A stretch of 64,000 bases of DNA from Williamsia herbipolensis (GTDB taxonomy: Bacteria > Actinomycetota > Actinomycetes > Mycobacteriales > Mycobacteriaceae). This document shows, one piece after another, positions 38,833 through 50,406 of the stretch. The stretch is taken from contig NZ_JXYP01000022.1 of NCBI RefSeq assembly GCF_000964005.1, forward strand, positions 1-64,000, given 5' to 3'. How positions within the stretch are numbered: the first letter of the stretch is position 1; each line of letters starts with the position of its first letter. The translations under genes and the position numbers were made by a program. The notes beneath the pieces were generated by a model that did no database searches, had not been told where the DNA came from, and was given only the letters and a program-made list of their open reading frames with translations.

Positions 38833-39858
38833 ATGGCAGCCCAATCCGCCGGCCCTCCCGTCGAGCTGACCGTGGGTGACCGGACGGTGCGTGTCTCGAG
38901 CCCCGACCGTGTCTACTTCCCCACCCGCGGCGAGACCAAGCTCGACCTCGTCGAGTACTACCTGTCGGTGGGCGACGGGATCGTCCGCGCCCTGCGGGAC
39001 CGCCCCTGCATGCTGCACCGCTACCCGAAGGGGGTGTCCGGACAGAAGGTGCATCAGAAACGCATCCCGGCCGGCGCCCCGGACTGGCTCGAGACCGTCG
39101 AGATCTACTTCCCGCGCTACGGGCGCACCGCCGACGAGGTGTGCGTCACCGAACTGGCGTCGGTCGCGTGGGCCGTGCAGATGTCGACCGTGGAGTTCCA
39201 CCCGTGGAACTCACGCAGATTCGACACCGAGAAGCCCGACGAGTGGCGGATCGATCTCGACCCGATGCCCGACTGCGACTTCGACAAGGTCCGTCGCACC
39301 GCCCACGTCGCCCACGAGGTGCTCGACGAGCTCGGCATCCGGGGGTTCCCCAAGACCTCGGGCGGGTCGGGCCTGCACGTCTACGTCCGCATCGAACCGG
39401 AATGGTCGTTCACCGATGTCCGCCGCGCCGCCCTCGCCTTCGCCCGAGAAGTGGAGCGCCGCAACCCCGCCGACGTCACCACCACCTGGTGGCGCAAGGA
39501 CCGCGACCCGACCGCGGTGTTCGTCGACTACAACCAGAACACCCGCGACCACACCATCGCCGCCGCCTACTCGGTGCGCGGCAACCCCGACGCGACCGTC
39601 TCGACACCGATCGAGTGGTCGGAGATCGACGACGTCGACCCGCGGGATTTCACCATCGCCACCGTGCCCGAGCGGTTCTCACGGATCGGAGACCTGCACG
39701 CCGAGATCGACGACGTCGCACACCGTCTGGACACGCTGCTCGAGTGGGCCGACCGTGACGGCGTGACCGCCGAGTCGGACGATCCCCCGGAACCCGGGGC
39801 CCACCCGGACACGTCCGACAGCACGTCCACACCAGCGAACGGAGAACACCACTCGTGA
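38833..39858 (+). CDS. Stand-alone LigD-type polymerase (primase-polymerase) domain protein
   Basis: This 341-residue archaeo-eukaryotic primase-like polymerase equals the polymerase domain of LigD without ligase or nuclease domains. Visible motifs are the catalytic Asp pair IDLDPMP (about residues 141 and 143), KTSGGSGLHVYV and a third acidic site in VFVDYNQN, with HRYPKGVSGQKVHQKRIP near the N-terminus. Such proteins (mycobacterial PolD-type) add NTPs at DNA ends or gaps. A Ser/Thr/Pro-rich tail follows. The TGA stop overlaps the ATG of the M13 peptidase gene by one base. No Ku gene is seen in this window. Confidence 0.88.
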   Translation: MAAQSAGPPVELTVGDRTVRVSSPDRVYFPTRGETKLDLVEYYLSVGDGIVRALRDRPCMLHRYPKGVSGQKVHQKRIPAGAPDWLETVEIYFPRYGRTADEVCVTELASVAWAVQMSTVEFHPWNSRRFDTEKPDEWRIDLDPMPDCDFDKVRRTAHVAHEVLDELGIRGFPKTSGGSGLHVYVRIEPEWSFTDVRRAALAFAREVERRNPADVTTTWWRKDRDPTAVFVDYNQNTRDHTIAAAYSVRGNPDATVSTPIEWSEIDDVDPRDFTIATVPERFSRIGDLHAEIDDVAHRLDTLLEWADRDGVTAESDDPPEPGAHPDTSDSTSTPANGEHHS

Positions 39859-41933
39859 TGCACCCCCGCGCCGACCTGTCCGCCGCACCCGTACGGGACC
39901 CCCTCGTGCTGGGACGCCGTGCGTTTCTCGCCTCGGTGGGCGGTGCGGTGGCCGCCGGGTTCCTGGCCGCCTGCGGGGACGATTCGGCTCCGCGTCGCAC
40001 CATCACCCCCGACCTGTCCGGCGCCGACAACGCCGTGCGGGTGCAGAACGATCTGTACCGCCACGTCAACGGCAGCTGGCTGACGACCTACCAGATCCCC
40101 GCCGACAAGGCGGGTTTCGCGACGTTCACCGAGCTCGACGACACCGCGCGGGAACAGTTGCGCGCCATCATCGAGAAGATCCCCGCCTCGGCCACCGGCG
40201 AGGACGCGAAGGTGCGCGACCTCTACGCCAGCTACATGGACACCGCGGCGATCGCCGCGGCCGGGGTCACCCCCGTGACCCCGCTGCTCGACGCCATCTC
40301 CGCGGCACAGACCAAAACCCAACTGACACAGGGCCTCGCCTCCCTCTCGACGGCGGGTGGTTCCGGGATCATCGACTTCTACGTGGCGCCCGACCAGGAG
40401 AACGCCACCCGATACGTCGCCAACATCGTCCAGTCCGGCATCGGACTACCCGACGAGTCCTACTACCGCGAGGACAGCTACGCCCAGACACGTACCCAGT
40501 ACGTCGCATTCCTCACCACCCTCGCCCGCGAGGCCGGCCTCGCCGATCCCGCCGGTGTCGCCACCCGCGCCATGTCGGTCGAGACCGCGGTCGCGAAGGG
40601 ACACCTCACCACCGTCGAGAGTCGCGACGCGAAGGCGACCTACAACCCGAAGACGTGGGCACAGTTCACCGCCGAGGCGCCCGGTATGGACTGGGAGGCA
40701 TGGCGTTCGGGTCTCGGCGCGACCCAGCAGCAGTTCTCGCGGGTCGTGCTGACCGGGAACAAGGTGAGCGCGACCGTCGGCACGGTGTGGCGCGACACCC
40801 CCATCGAGACCCTGCGCGACTACATCCGCATGGTCGTGCTGCGCAGCTACGCCCGCTATCTCTCCCCGCCGTTCGCCGACGCCTACTTCGACTTCTTCAG
40901 CAAGACCCTCAACGGCGTCGAGCAGCAACCCGAACGCTGGAAGCGCGGTGTGTCCGTGGTCGACACCCTGCTCGGGGAGGCCCTGGGCAAGAAGTACGTG
41001 AAGCAGCACTTCTCGTCGACCGCGAAATCCGACGCCAAGGAACTGGTCGGGAACCTGCTCGAGGCGTACAAGCGCAGCTTCGAGAAGATCGACTGGTTCA
41101 GCGACGCGACGCGCAAGGAGGCGCTGACGAAGCTGGGCAAGATCAACGTCAAGATCGGCTACCCCGACAAGTGGCGCGACTACTCCGACGTCACCATCAG
41201 CCGGACCGACATCATCGCCAACTACCGCCAGGGCTACGCGTTCGAGTCCAAGCGTCAGGTCGACAAGCTCGGGACGACGGTCAACAAGGACGACTGGCAG
41301 ATGACGCCGCAGACCGTCAACGCCTACTACGACCCGACGTTCAACGAGATCGTGTTCCCCGCGGCGATCCTGCAGTCCCCCTTCTTCAGTCCCGACGCCG
41401 AGATCGCGGTCAACTACGGCGGGATCGGCGCGGTCATCGGTCACGAGATCGGCCACGGTTTCGACGATCAGGGCTCGCAGTACGACGGCGACGGCAACCT
41501 GCGTGACTGGTGGACCGCGGCCGATCGAGCGGCGTTCACCAAGAAATCCGACGCCCTCATCGCCCAGTACAACGTGCTGGTGCCCCAGGGACTCAAACCC
41601 GATCAGCACGTCGACGGCGCGCTCACCGTCGGCGAGAACCTCGCCGACCTCGGCGGGTTGTCGATCGCGTTGTCGGCGGCGTCGATCGCTGCGGAGAAAG
41701 ACGGTCAGAAGGACTTCGACCGGACCGACGTGTTCCTGTCGTGGGCGCGCATCTGGCGGAGCAAGGACCGGCCCGCCGCCCTGGCCGAGCAGCTCGCCAC
41801 CGACCCGCACTCACCCGGCGAGTTCCGATGCAATCAGGTGGTGCGCAACCTCCCCGACTTCTACTCCACCTTCGGCGTGACCCCGAGTGACGCGCTGTAT
41901 CTGCCCGAGGCGCAACGGGTTCGGATCTGGTGA
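39858..41933 (+). CDS. M13 (neprilysin-like) metallopeptidase, predicted Tat lipoprotein
   Basis: This 691-residue zinc peptidase has HEIGHGFDDQG (HExxH) and the downstream GENLADLGG, both zinc-ligand motifs, and the substrate motif NAYYDPTFNEIVFPAAILQ. The N-terminus has a twin-arginine motif (RRAFLAS) and a lipobox ending LAACGD, so it should be exported by Tat and lipidated. Mycobacterial Zmp1 belongs to the same family but is usually not lipidated. GTG 39855 is an alternative start. It is coupled to the polymerase-domain gene upstream. Confidence 0.9.
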   Translation: MHPRADLSAAPVRDPLVLGRRAFLASVGGAVAAGFLAACGDDSAPRRTITPDLSGADNAVRVQNDLYRHVNGSWLTTYQIPADKAGFATFTELDDTAREQLRAIIEKIPASATGEDAKVRDLYASYMDTAAIAAAGVTPVTPLLDAISAAQTKTQLTQGLASLSTAGGSGIIDFYVAPDQENATRYVANIVQSGIGLPDESYYREDSYAQTRTQYVAFLTTLAREAGLADPAGVATRAMSVETAVAKGHLTTVESRDAKATYNPKTWAQFTAEAPGMDWEAWRSGLGATQQQFSRVVLTGNKVSATVGTVWRDTPIETLRDYIRMVVLRSYARYLSPPFADAYFDFFSKTLNGVEQQPERWKRGVSVVDTLLGEALGKKYVKQHFSSTAKSDAKELVGNLLEAYKRSFEKIDWFSDATRKEALTKLGKINVKIGYPDKWRDYSDVTISRTDIIANYRQGYAFESKRQVDKLGTTVNKDDWQMTPQTVNAYYDPTFNEIVFPAAILQSPFFSPDAEIAVNYGGIGAVIGHEIGHGFDDQGSQYDGDGNLRDWWTAADRAAFTKKSDALIAQYNVLVPQGLKPDQHVDGALTVGENLADLGGLSIALSAASIAAEKDGQKDFDRTDVFLSWARIWRSKDRPAALAEQLATDPHSPGEFRCNQVVRNLPDFYSTFGVTPSDALYLPEAQRVRIW

Positions 41934-41946
41934 GGAGTCTCCTGCG

Positions 41947-42774
41947 TCACAGGTCGCCGTAGCGGTCCGATCCGTCGAACTCGATGCGCACCGCGCTGCC
42001 GTCGGAGATCAGTGTCGGCGTGATGGTCTCGATCGTGCGGGGCGCGGCCATGAGATCGGCGACGGTGTCGAAGCGCGCGAGGTGATCGAGTTGGGCCCAT
42101 GTCGGCGGTAGCAGGAACGCCTCGCGAGCCCGCCAGCGCGCCATGACGGTGTCGATGCGGTGCCAGCTGGCCGAGGCGGCCTCGGTGGTGCGGTCGTCGG
42201 CAACCTGTCCCGGCGGCAGCACGGCGAGGAAGAAGCGGGTGTCGTAGCGGCGCCGCTCCCCCAGCGGGGTGATCCAGTGCGCCAACGGCGCCAGGAGATC
42301 GGCCCGCAGCACGAGGTCGTTGTCGCGCAGGAACCCGGCCAGCGAGATCGTCTTGTCGACGAGGTCGCCGCGGGCCGGATCGTGGACCGAGGTGTCCGAC
42401 AGCACGTCGTGCGCACCCGAGCCGGCGAGCAGTACGCCGCACTCCTCGAAGGTCTCGCGCACGGCCGCACACACCAGGGACTGGGCCAACGGCTCGCTGT
42501 CGCCGGAGCCGAATTGTGCAGCCCACCAGTCGGGTTGGGGTCCGGACCACGCGATGTCGGCCTCGGCGTCGCGCGGATCGACGCCTCCACCGGGGAACAC
42601 CGTCATGCCACCGGCGAACGCCATCTGTGCCACCCGTCGGATCAGGAACACCTCGATGCCCGCACCGTGGGTGTCGTCGGCGGGAGCATCGCGCACGAGG
42701 ACCACGGTCGCGGCGTCGCGCACCGGCACCGACTCGGGGTCGTCGACGGGCCGGAAGTCGCCCGGGCCGCTCAT
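41947..42774 (-). CDS. NUDIX hydrolase with an insertion in the NUDIX box
   Basis: This 275-residue NUDIX protein is equivalent to Rv3040c. The box is split: VFPGGGVDPRDAE is followed by about 30 extra residues before AAVRETFEECGVLL (the REx2EE core). This layout is known from NUDT19-type CoA/acyl-CoA diphosphatases. It overlaps the ABC ATPase gene by 4 nt downstream of it. Hydrolysis of a nucleoside diphosphate linkage, possibly CoA, is inferred. ATG 42774 is chosen by the overlap and homology. Confidence 0.88.
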   Translation of the reverse strand: MSGPGDFRPVDDPESVPVRDAATVVLVRDAPADDTHGAGIEVFLIRRVAQMAFAGGMTVFPGGGVDPRDAEADIAWSGPQPDWWAAQFGSGDSEPLAQSLVCAAVRETFEECGVLLAGSGAHDVLSDTSVHDPARGDLVDKTISLAGFLRDNDLVLRADLLAPLAHWITPLGERRRYDTRFFLAVLPPGQVADDRTTEAASASWHRIDTVMARWRAREAFLLPPTWAQLDHLARFDTVADLMAAPRTIETITPTLISDGSAVRIEFDGSDRYGDL

Positions 42775-43658
42775 TCGCGGGCCCGCCGATGGCCTCCCGC
42801 ACGGCGGGCACGACGTGCGAACCACCGACCGTCGATGCGGTCCAGGGCGATCGTCTGACTGAAGGCGGCGGTCAGGTTCTCGGCCGTGAGCACGTCGTCG
42901 AGGAGTCCCTGCGCCACCACCGCGCCCTGCGAGAGCAGCATGGCGTGGGTGAAACCCTCGGGGATCTCCTCGACGTGGTGGGTGATGAGAACGGTCGCGG
43001 GCGCGTCGGGATCGGCGGCCAGGACACCGAGTCGGGCGACGAGTTCCTCGCGCCCGCCGAGGTCGAGTCCCGCGGCCGGTTCGTCGAGCAGGAGCAGCTC
43101 CGGATCGGTCATCAGTGCCCGGGCGATGAGGACCCGTTTGCGCTCCCCCTCCGACAGGGTGCCGAAGCGCCGGTCGGCGAGGTGCTCGGCACCCATCGAC
43201 TCCAGCGTCTCGACCGCCTGGGAGCGGTCGACATCCTCGTACTCCTCGTGCCACCGACCCAGCACCGAGTAACCGGCGGAGATGACCAGGTCGGTCACCA
43301 CCTCGTCGTCGGGGATGCGTTCGGCCAGCATCGACGACGTGACGCCGATCCGGGTCGAGAGGTCACGGATGTCGGTGTGGCCGAGGCGTTCACCGAGCAG
43401 GTTCGCGGTACCCGAGGTCGGGTGCGTCTCGGCCGCGGCCATCCGCATCAGCGAGGTCTTGCCGGCACCGTTGGGTCCCAGGACGACCCATCGTTCGTCG
43501 AGTTCCACCTGCCAGGTGATGGGCCCGACGAGCGTCGTCCCACCCCGGACCAGCGTGACGTCGGTGAAGTCGACGAGCAGATCGGGATCGGGCGTGGGCG
43601 GCGGAGTGACATCGGTGTGGGGCGCAGCGGGGTCGGGCACGTCCCCATCGTGCCGCAC
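42771..43658 (-). CDS. ABC transporter ATP-binding protein
   Basis: This 295-residue single ABC ATPase is equivalent to Rv3041c. It has Walker A GPNGAGKTS, signature LSEGERKRV, Walker B ELLLLDEPAAG and the switch His in LITHHVEE. No permease gene is adjacent, and the sequence resembles ModF/YlmA-type solitary ATPases, so its partner or role is unknown. It precedes and overlaps the NUDIX gene by 4 nt. The N-terminal Pro-rich 25 residues vary and the start could be shorter. Confidence 0.9.
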   Translation of the reverse strand: MRHDGDVPDPAAPHTDVTPPPTPDPDLLVDFTDVTLVRGGTTLVGPITWQVELDERWVVLGPNGAGKTSLMRMAAAETHPTSGTANLLGERLGHTDIRDLSTRIGVTSSMLAERIPDDEVVTDLVISAGYSVLGRWHEEYEDVDRSQAVETLESMGAEHLADRRFGTLSEGERKRVLIARALMTDPELLLLDEPAAGLDLGGREELVARLGVLAADPDAPATVLITHHVEEIPEGFTHAMLLSQGAVVAQGLLDDVLTAENLTAAFSQTIALDRIDGRWFARRARRAGGHRRARE

Positions 43659-43715
43659 CGCGGCGCGTGTGTCGGGTTCCGACTCGGGTGGGCGGTGGTT
43701 TTCGCCGGTGGGTCG

Positions 43716-44171
43716 TCAGGCGAGGGCGAAGTCGGCGAAGTCGAACCCGGGCACCACGATGCAGCTCACCAGGGAGGCCTCGTCGTCACCCGAGCGCGCC
43801 CGTTGCCAGACGCCCGGGGGCACCACGTGCTGCGGGGTCTGGCCGCCGGCGATGTCGGGGCCGAGGAGCACCGTCGTCTCGTCCGCAGGGGCCTGCCCCG
43901 CCTCGCCGAGCACCAATTCCACCGGTGCGCCCCGGTGGTGCAGCCAGATCTCGGCGCCACGCACGGTGTGCCACGCCGATTCCTCGCCCGCGGGCAACAG
44001 GAACAGGATCGCGGTACCGGCGGCGCGGTCGCCGACGTATCCCCCGGGGGTGGCCGCGGCCAGGACCGATTCGGGCAGCACGAGGTCGCTGCGCCACGTC
44101 TCGCGGAACCAGCCGCCCTCCGGGTGTGGCTGCAGATCCAGGTGATGCGCCCAGTCGGGCAGTTCGCTCAT
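43716..44171 (-). CDS. Cupin DUF985 family protein
   Basis: This 151-residue cupin of the DUF985 type shows LDLQPHPEGGWFRETWRSD, the metal-binding-like strand ESAWHTVRGAEIWLHHRGAPVEL and the C-terminal VPPGVWQRARSG. The function is not established; the yeast homologue Yml079w binds small ligands. It lies 13 nt downstream of the PTH2-like gene and 57 nt upstream of the ABC gene start on the same strand. Confidence 0.88.
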   Translation of the reverse strand: MSELPDWAHHLDLQPHPEGGWFRETWRSDLVLPESVLAAATPGGYVGDRAAGTAILFLLPAGEESAWHTVRGAEIWLHHRGAPVELVLGEAGQAPADETTVLLGPDIAGGQTPQHVVPPGVWQRARSGDDEASLVSCIVVPGFDFADFALA

Positions 44172-44184
44172 GCCCCGAACCCTC

Positions 44185-45000
44185 TCATCCTCGAGGCGAG
44201 GATGTGTGGCCGCGGTCTGCGATGGGCATGAAGGCGCCACGCGCGGCGACGACGGTGACCGATCCGGGCTCCACCTCGGTGAACCCTGCGTCGCGCACCG
44301 CGATGGTGTCCCGGCCGTCGGCGTCGAGGGCACGCGCGAAGACCTCGGGTGTCGGGACGGCGACCGTGAGCGGACACCCTGCACGCCACCAGGTCTCGCA
44401 GTCGTCGACCGGGTACAACGCGGCCGCGAGCATCGCGCCGTGACCCACCTGGGCGGCGAGCTTGCCGACGGTCATGTCGAGACCGGGGTTGACCCACAGG
44501 ACGAGGTCCTCGATGTCGGCGGTGACGGAGTCGAGGTCTCCCTCGACGTCGGTGCCGCCGATCTGCAGTCGGGCGATGCGGCGGTCGAGATCACCGACGG
44601 GTCCCGGCACGATCGCGCGGGCCTGCGCGGCACCGGAGGTGACGGTGAGCCCATCGACCTCCTGCGCCGCGATCCAGTGCGCGCCGCGGGCCCGGCGGCT
44701 GATCTTGCGGATTCTCGCCTCACACCAATCGGCGACGGGATCGTGCCACGGCCCCGGTCGAGGTGCGGCGTCGGCGTCGGCGTCGGCAGGGTCCGGAGCC
44801 GTCACGGGGTCGACGCGGTCGTCGAGGCAGAGCAGCACGCTCGCCCGGGCGGCCGCGGTGAGCAGGTCGCGGCGGGGCGGCGGATCACCCTTCTCGATAC
44901 GCAGCACGATCGGCATCGCGAGCACGCGGCTCGGGTCGACGGGGTCGGGTGCGCCCCCGTGCCGCCGGGACACCAGTCGATACCGATCGGCGAAGGTCAT
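44185..45000 (-). CDS. PTH2-family peptidyl-tRNA hydrolase-like protein with long N-terminal extension
   Basis: In this 271-residue protein the C-terminal about 110 residues carry PTH2 motifs (LDMTVGKLAAQVGHGAMLAA and VRDAGFTEVEPGSVTVVAARG). PTH2 enzymes release peptides from peptidyl-tRNA, using conserved Lys, Gln and Asp residues in this region. The N-terminal about 150 residues have no recognisable domain and contain an acidic Asp/Ala run. True PTH2 proteins are only about 120 long. Activity here is a family inference. It sits 18 nt downstream of serB2 on the same strand. Confidence 0.75.
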   Translation of the reverse strand: MTFADRYRLVSRRHGGAPDPVDPSRVLAMPIVLRIEKGDPPPRRDLLTAAARASVLLCLDDRVDPVTAPDPADADADAAPRPGPWHDPVADWCEARIRKISRRARGAHWIAAQEVDGLTVTSGAAQARAIVPGPVGDLDRRIARLQIGGTDVEGDLDSVTADIEDLVLWVNPGLDMTVGKLAAQVGHGAMLAAALYPVDDCETWWRAGCPLTVAVPTPEVFARALDADGRDTIAVRDAGFTEVEPGSVTVVAARGAFMPIADRGHTSSPRG

Positions 45001-45018
45001 GGGTCTGAGAGGGCCGTG

Positions 45019-48052
<3,034 letters not shown>

Positions 48053-48270
48053 AGATCCTCCTGCCTGCGCGCGGCCCGAGAGCCCGCGACAACAAAGTGC
48101 ACTGGATTGATCGTAAACCCTCAGACCCCTCTGAGCCGAGCGGGTCCTACGTTCTGTCGTACTACGGAGGCGGCCCGCGCGGCGGAGCCACGGGGCGATC
48201 CGGACACGGTGCTAGCGTGAGCGTCGACATGAGGGTGGTCGACCCTCGGGCCCGGAGCGGAAGACTGCAG

Positions 48271-49251
48271 GTGAACGGTATTTCCAAGCGTCGATCGACG
48301 ATCGTGGCGGCACTCGCGGTCGCGACCGCGACGGCCCTGACCGTGACGGCGTGCGGCGACACCGGCACCCCGCCCGGAGAGGGCAACGTCACCACCACGA
48401 CGACCAAGATCGCCAACGCGTACCTCGTGGCACCCGAACGCAACTTCGACAACGCCTGCGGCGCACCGTCGACACCCGACTCCGGGCAGTCCGATGTCGC
48501 CCGTATCGCGGTCACCGATCCCGCCCTGCTCGACGCCGTCTGCGCCCTTGGGATCCAGTCGAAGGTGGTGGCGGTCGCCGCCGAGCGCGGATCCATCGCC
48601 CGCAACCTCGGCCCCTCGGTGTTGTCGCTGCCCACGATCGGTACGAACCCGTCGCCCGCCGCCGCGCGCGCCGCCGACGCCGATGTCGTGCTCGGCTACG
48701 ACGCGTCGCGCGCGACCGCGTTCGGTGGACGGGCGGTCACCATCGACCGCAACCTGGGCTGGCGCGAACAGTTCGCCGCCGTCGCCGACGGCCTGGGCCG
48801 CGGCGAGACCGGGCAACGGCGCCTCGACACCTTCGCCGAGCAGGCCCGCCGCGCCGGACTGCGGGTCGACGCCTCGCACTCGCAGGTCGGGCTGGTGCGC
48901 TTCGGTGAGAACAGCGAGACCATCGAGGGCACCGGATCGTTCGCGGGCACCATCCTGTCGGCGATGGGGGTCCAGCGCCCGGCGACGCAGCGCGGCGCCG
49001 GCGCGATCACGGTGAACGACGACAATTTCACCGACGCCGACGCCGACCTCATCTACGTCAGTTTCCGGACGAAGGCCGCCCAGGAACACGGTTCGTCGGT
49101 GATGCGCAGCGACCGCTGGCTCGACATGGGCGCCCCCGGCTACAGCCGTGTCCTCGTCGTCGACGACGACATCTGGTACGGCACCGGTGGACTCGCCGCG
49201 GCGGCGGTCGTGCTGGGCGACGCGACCCGTTCGCTGAACTCGTCGAGCTGA
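48271..49251 (+). CDS. fecB: Iron-siderophore ABC transporter substrate-binding lipoprotein
   Basis: This 326-residue lipoprotein is equivalent to FecB (Rv3044). Signal peptide RSTIVAALAVATATALTVTACGD ends in a lipobox Cys at about residue 26. The binding-protein fold follows with ALGIQSKVVAVAAERG and ADVVLGYDASRA and a C-terminal RVLVVDDDIWYGTGGL. It probably binds a siderophore or heme outside the membrane. The start GTG 48271 has AGGAGCGGAAG-like purines upstream; ATG 48229 is an in-frame alternative. It is divergent from ctaD with about 220 nt between starts. Confidence 0.88.
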   Translation: MNGISKRRSTIVAALAVATATALTVTACGDTGTPPGEGNVTTTTTKIANAYLVAPERNFDNACGAPSTPDSGQSDVARIAVTDPALLDAVCALGIQSKVVAVAAERGSIARNLGPSVLSLPTIGTNPSPAAARAADADVVLGYDASRATAFGGRAVTIDRNLGWREQFAAVADGLGRGETGQRRLDTFAEQARRAGLRVDASHSQVGLVRFGENSETIEGTGSFAGTILSAMGVQRPATQRGAGAITVNDDNFTDADADLIYVSFRTKAAQEHGSSVMRSDRWLDMGAPGYSRVLVVDDDIWYGTGGLAAAAVVLGDATRSLNSSS

Positions 49252-49252
49252 C

Positions 49253-49280
49253 CCCTTAGACCCCCGGTGGGTCGAAGGGT
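49253..49280. terminator. Possible hairpin after fecB
   Basis: Directly after the fecB stop, nested short arms (GACCC and GGGTC around CCGGT, with outer ACCC/GGGT) can form a stem-loop. It is small and has no T run. Moderate to low confidence. Confidence 0.3.
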
Positions 49281-49314
49281 GTTCCACGACACATGAGCCG
49301 ATGAGCATGTGTGC

Positions 49315-49806
49315 ATGACTGTCACCGATGACCTGCTGAGCAACAACGCCGACTACGCCGCCTCCTTCTCCGGACCTCTCCCCCTGCCGCCGAGCAAGCA
49401 CGTCGCGGTGGTGGCCTGCATGGACGCGCGACTCAACGTCTACGGCATCCTCGGTCTGAACGAGGGTGAGGCGCACGTGATCCGCAACGCCGGTGGCGTC
49501 ATCACCGACGACGAGATCCGCTCGCTCGCGATCAGCCAGCGACTGCTCGGGACCACCGAGATCATCCTGATCCATCACACCGACTGCGGGATGCTCACGT
49601 TCACCGATGACGAGTTCAAGCGCGGCATCCAGGACGAGATCGGTCAGAAGCCGAACTGGTCGGCCGAGGCGTTCCCCGACCTCGACGAGGACGTCAAGCA
49701 GTCCCTCACCCGTATCGAGAACAGCCCGTTCGTCACCAAGACCACCTCGCTGCGCGGTTTCGTCTTCGACGTCGCGACCGGCAAGCTCAATGAGGTCGTC
49801 CGCTAG
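49315..49806 (+). CDS. canA: Beta-carbonic anhydrase
   Basis: This 163-residue beta-class carbonic anhydrase is of the short Rv1284-like type. Zinc ligands are Cys in VACMDARLN, His-x2-Cys in LIHHTDCGM; the Asp-Arg dyad is MDAR. It interconverts CO2 and bicarbonate. ATG 49315 is used; the upstream in-frame ATG at 49309 is possible. A 71-bp repeat hairpin lies between its 3' end and the convergent marR gene. Confidence 0.93.
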   Translation: MTVTDDLLSNNADYAASFSGPLPLPPSKHVAVVACMDARLNVYGILGLNEGEAHVIRNAGGVITDDEIRSLAISQRLLGTTEIILIHHTDCGMLTFTDDEFKRGIQDEIGQKPNWSAEAFPDLDEDVKQSLTRIENSPFVTKTTSLRGFVFDVATGKLNEVVR

Positions 49807-49824
49807 CAGCACGTTTCGGAGTCA

Positions 49825-49895
49825 CAGACGCTCCGCTTACACAAAGACGCTCTGCTTGTCAGCGGAGCATCTCCTCAGAAGTGGAGCGTGTGTCG
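49825..49895. repeat. 71-bp hairpin repeat, copy A (between canA and marR)
   Basis: This copy resembles the element at 51148-51218 along its whole length, with the same order of blocks CAGACGCTCCG, GACGCTCTGC, GCGGAGCATC and GTGGAGCGTGTGT. Inner arms 49846-49855 and 49862-49871 pair with one mismatch and one wobble around TTGTCA. It lies between convergent genes, so a bidirectional terminator is likely. Confidence 0.7.
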
Positions 49896-49896
49896 T

Positions 49897-50337
49897 TCAG
49901 TCGGCGAGAAGCGACTCGAGAACCGACGCCAGTGCCGCTCGCTGATCCGCCGTCAGCTTCTCGGTGAGGTGTGCGCGGATCGATGTCGCGTGCGCAGGCC
50001 GGGCCGGACGCAGTGCACGCTCGCCGGTGTCGGTGATACCGACCGTGACCACCGACGAGCCCTCGGCCGTGCGGGTCACCAGACCTCGCTTCTCCATGCG
50101 GGTGATCTGATGCGACAGCCGGCTCTTGTTCCAGCGCATCGACGTGGCCAACTCCCCCTGGCGCAGTGTGCCGTCGCCGAGATCGACCAGACGGGTCAGC
50201 ACCCCGAACTCCGGTCCGGTGAGGTCGGATGCCGCGAGGATGTCGCGCTCCACCGCGGCGTTCACCTTCTCCCCCACCAGCTTGAACTGGTGCCACAGGG
50301 CGAGTTCCGTCGAGGTGAGGCGCGCGCTGGAGGTCAT
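49897..50337 (-). CDS. MarR family transcriptional regulator
   Basis: This 146-residue winged helix-turn-helix protein has the MarR core LTGPEFGVLTRLVDLGDGTLRQGELATSMRWNKSRLSHQITRMEKRGLVTRT with the usual wing and flanking helices. It is divergent from an SDR gene with 60 nt between starts. Two 16-bp palindromes fill that gap; it should repress itself and the SDR, with release by a small ligand. The ligand cannot be inferred. Confidence 0.92.
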   Translation of the reverse strand: MTSSARLTSTELALWHQFKLVGEKVNAAVERDILAASDLTGPEFGVLTRLVDLGDGTLRQGELATSMRWNKSRLSHQITRMEKRGLVTRTAEGSSVVTVGITDTGERALRPARPAHATSIRAHLTEKLTADQRAALASVLESLLAD

Positions 50338-50359
50338 GGGGCCACCGTATCGACCGGCC

Positions 50360-50375
50360 GGTTGTCGTGACAACC
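50360..50375. promoter_or_regulatory. MarR operator 1 (palindrome)
   Basis: GGTTGTCGTGACAACC has 7-bp arms GGTTGTC/GACAACC around GT. It lies 23 nt upstream of the marR start and shares its arms exactly with operator 2. The centres are 31 bp apart, about three helical turns, so dimers would bind the same face. Confidence 0.8.
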
Positions 50376-50390
50376 GTACCGGTCTACCGT

Positions 50391-50406
50391 GGTTGTCATG
50401 ACAACC
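50391..50406. promoter_or_regulatory. MarR operator 2 (palindrome) over the SDR start codon
   Basis: GGTTGTCATGACAACC is a perfect 16-bp palindrome. The ATG start codon of the SDR gene (50398-50400) lies at its centre. No clear Shine-Dalgarno precedes the ATG, so the SDR message may be leaderless and the operator would cover its transcription start. Confidence 0.85.
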
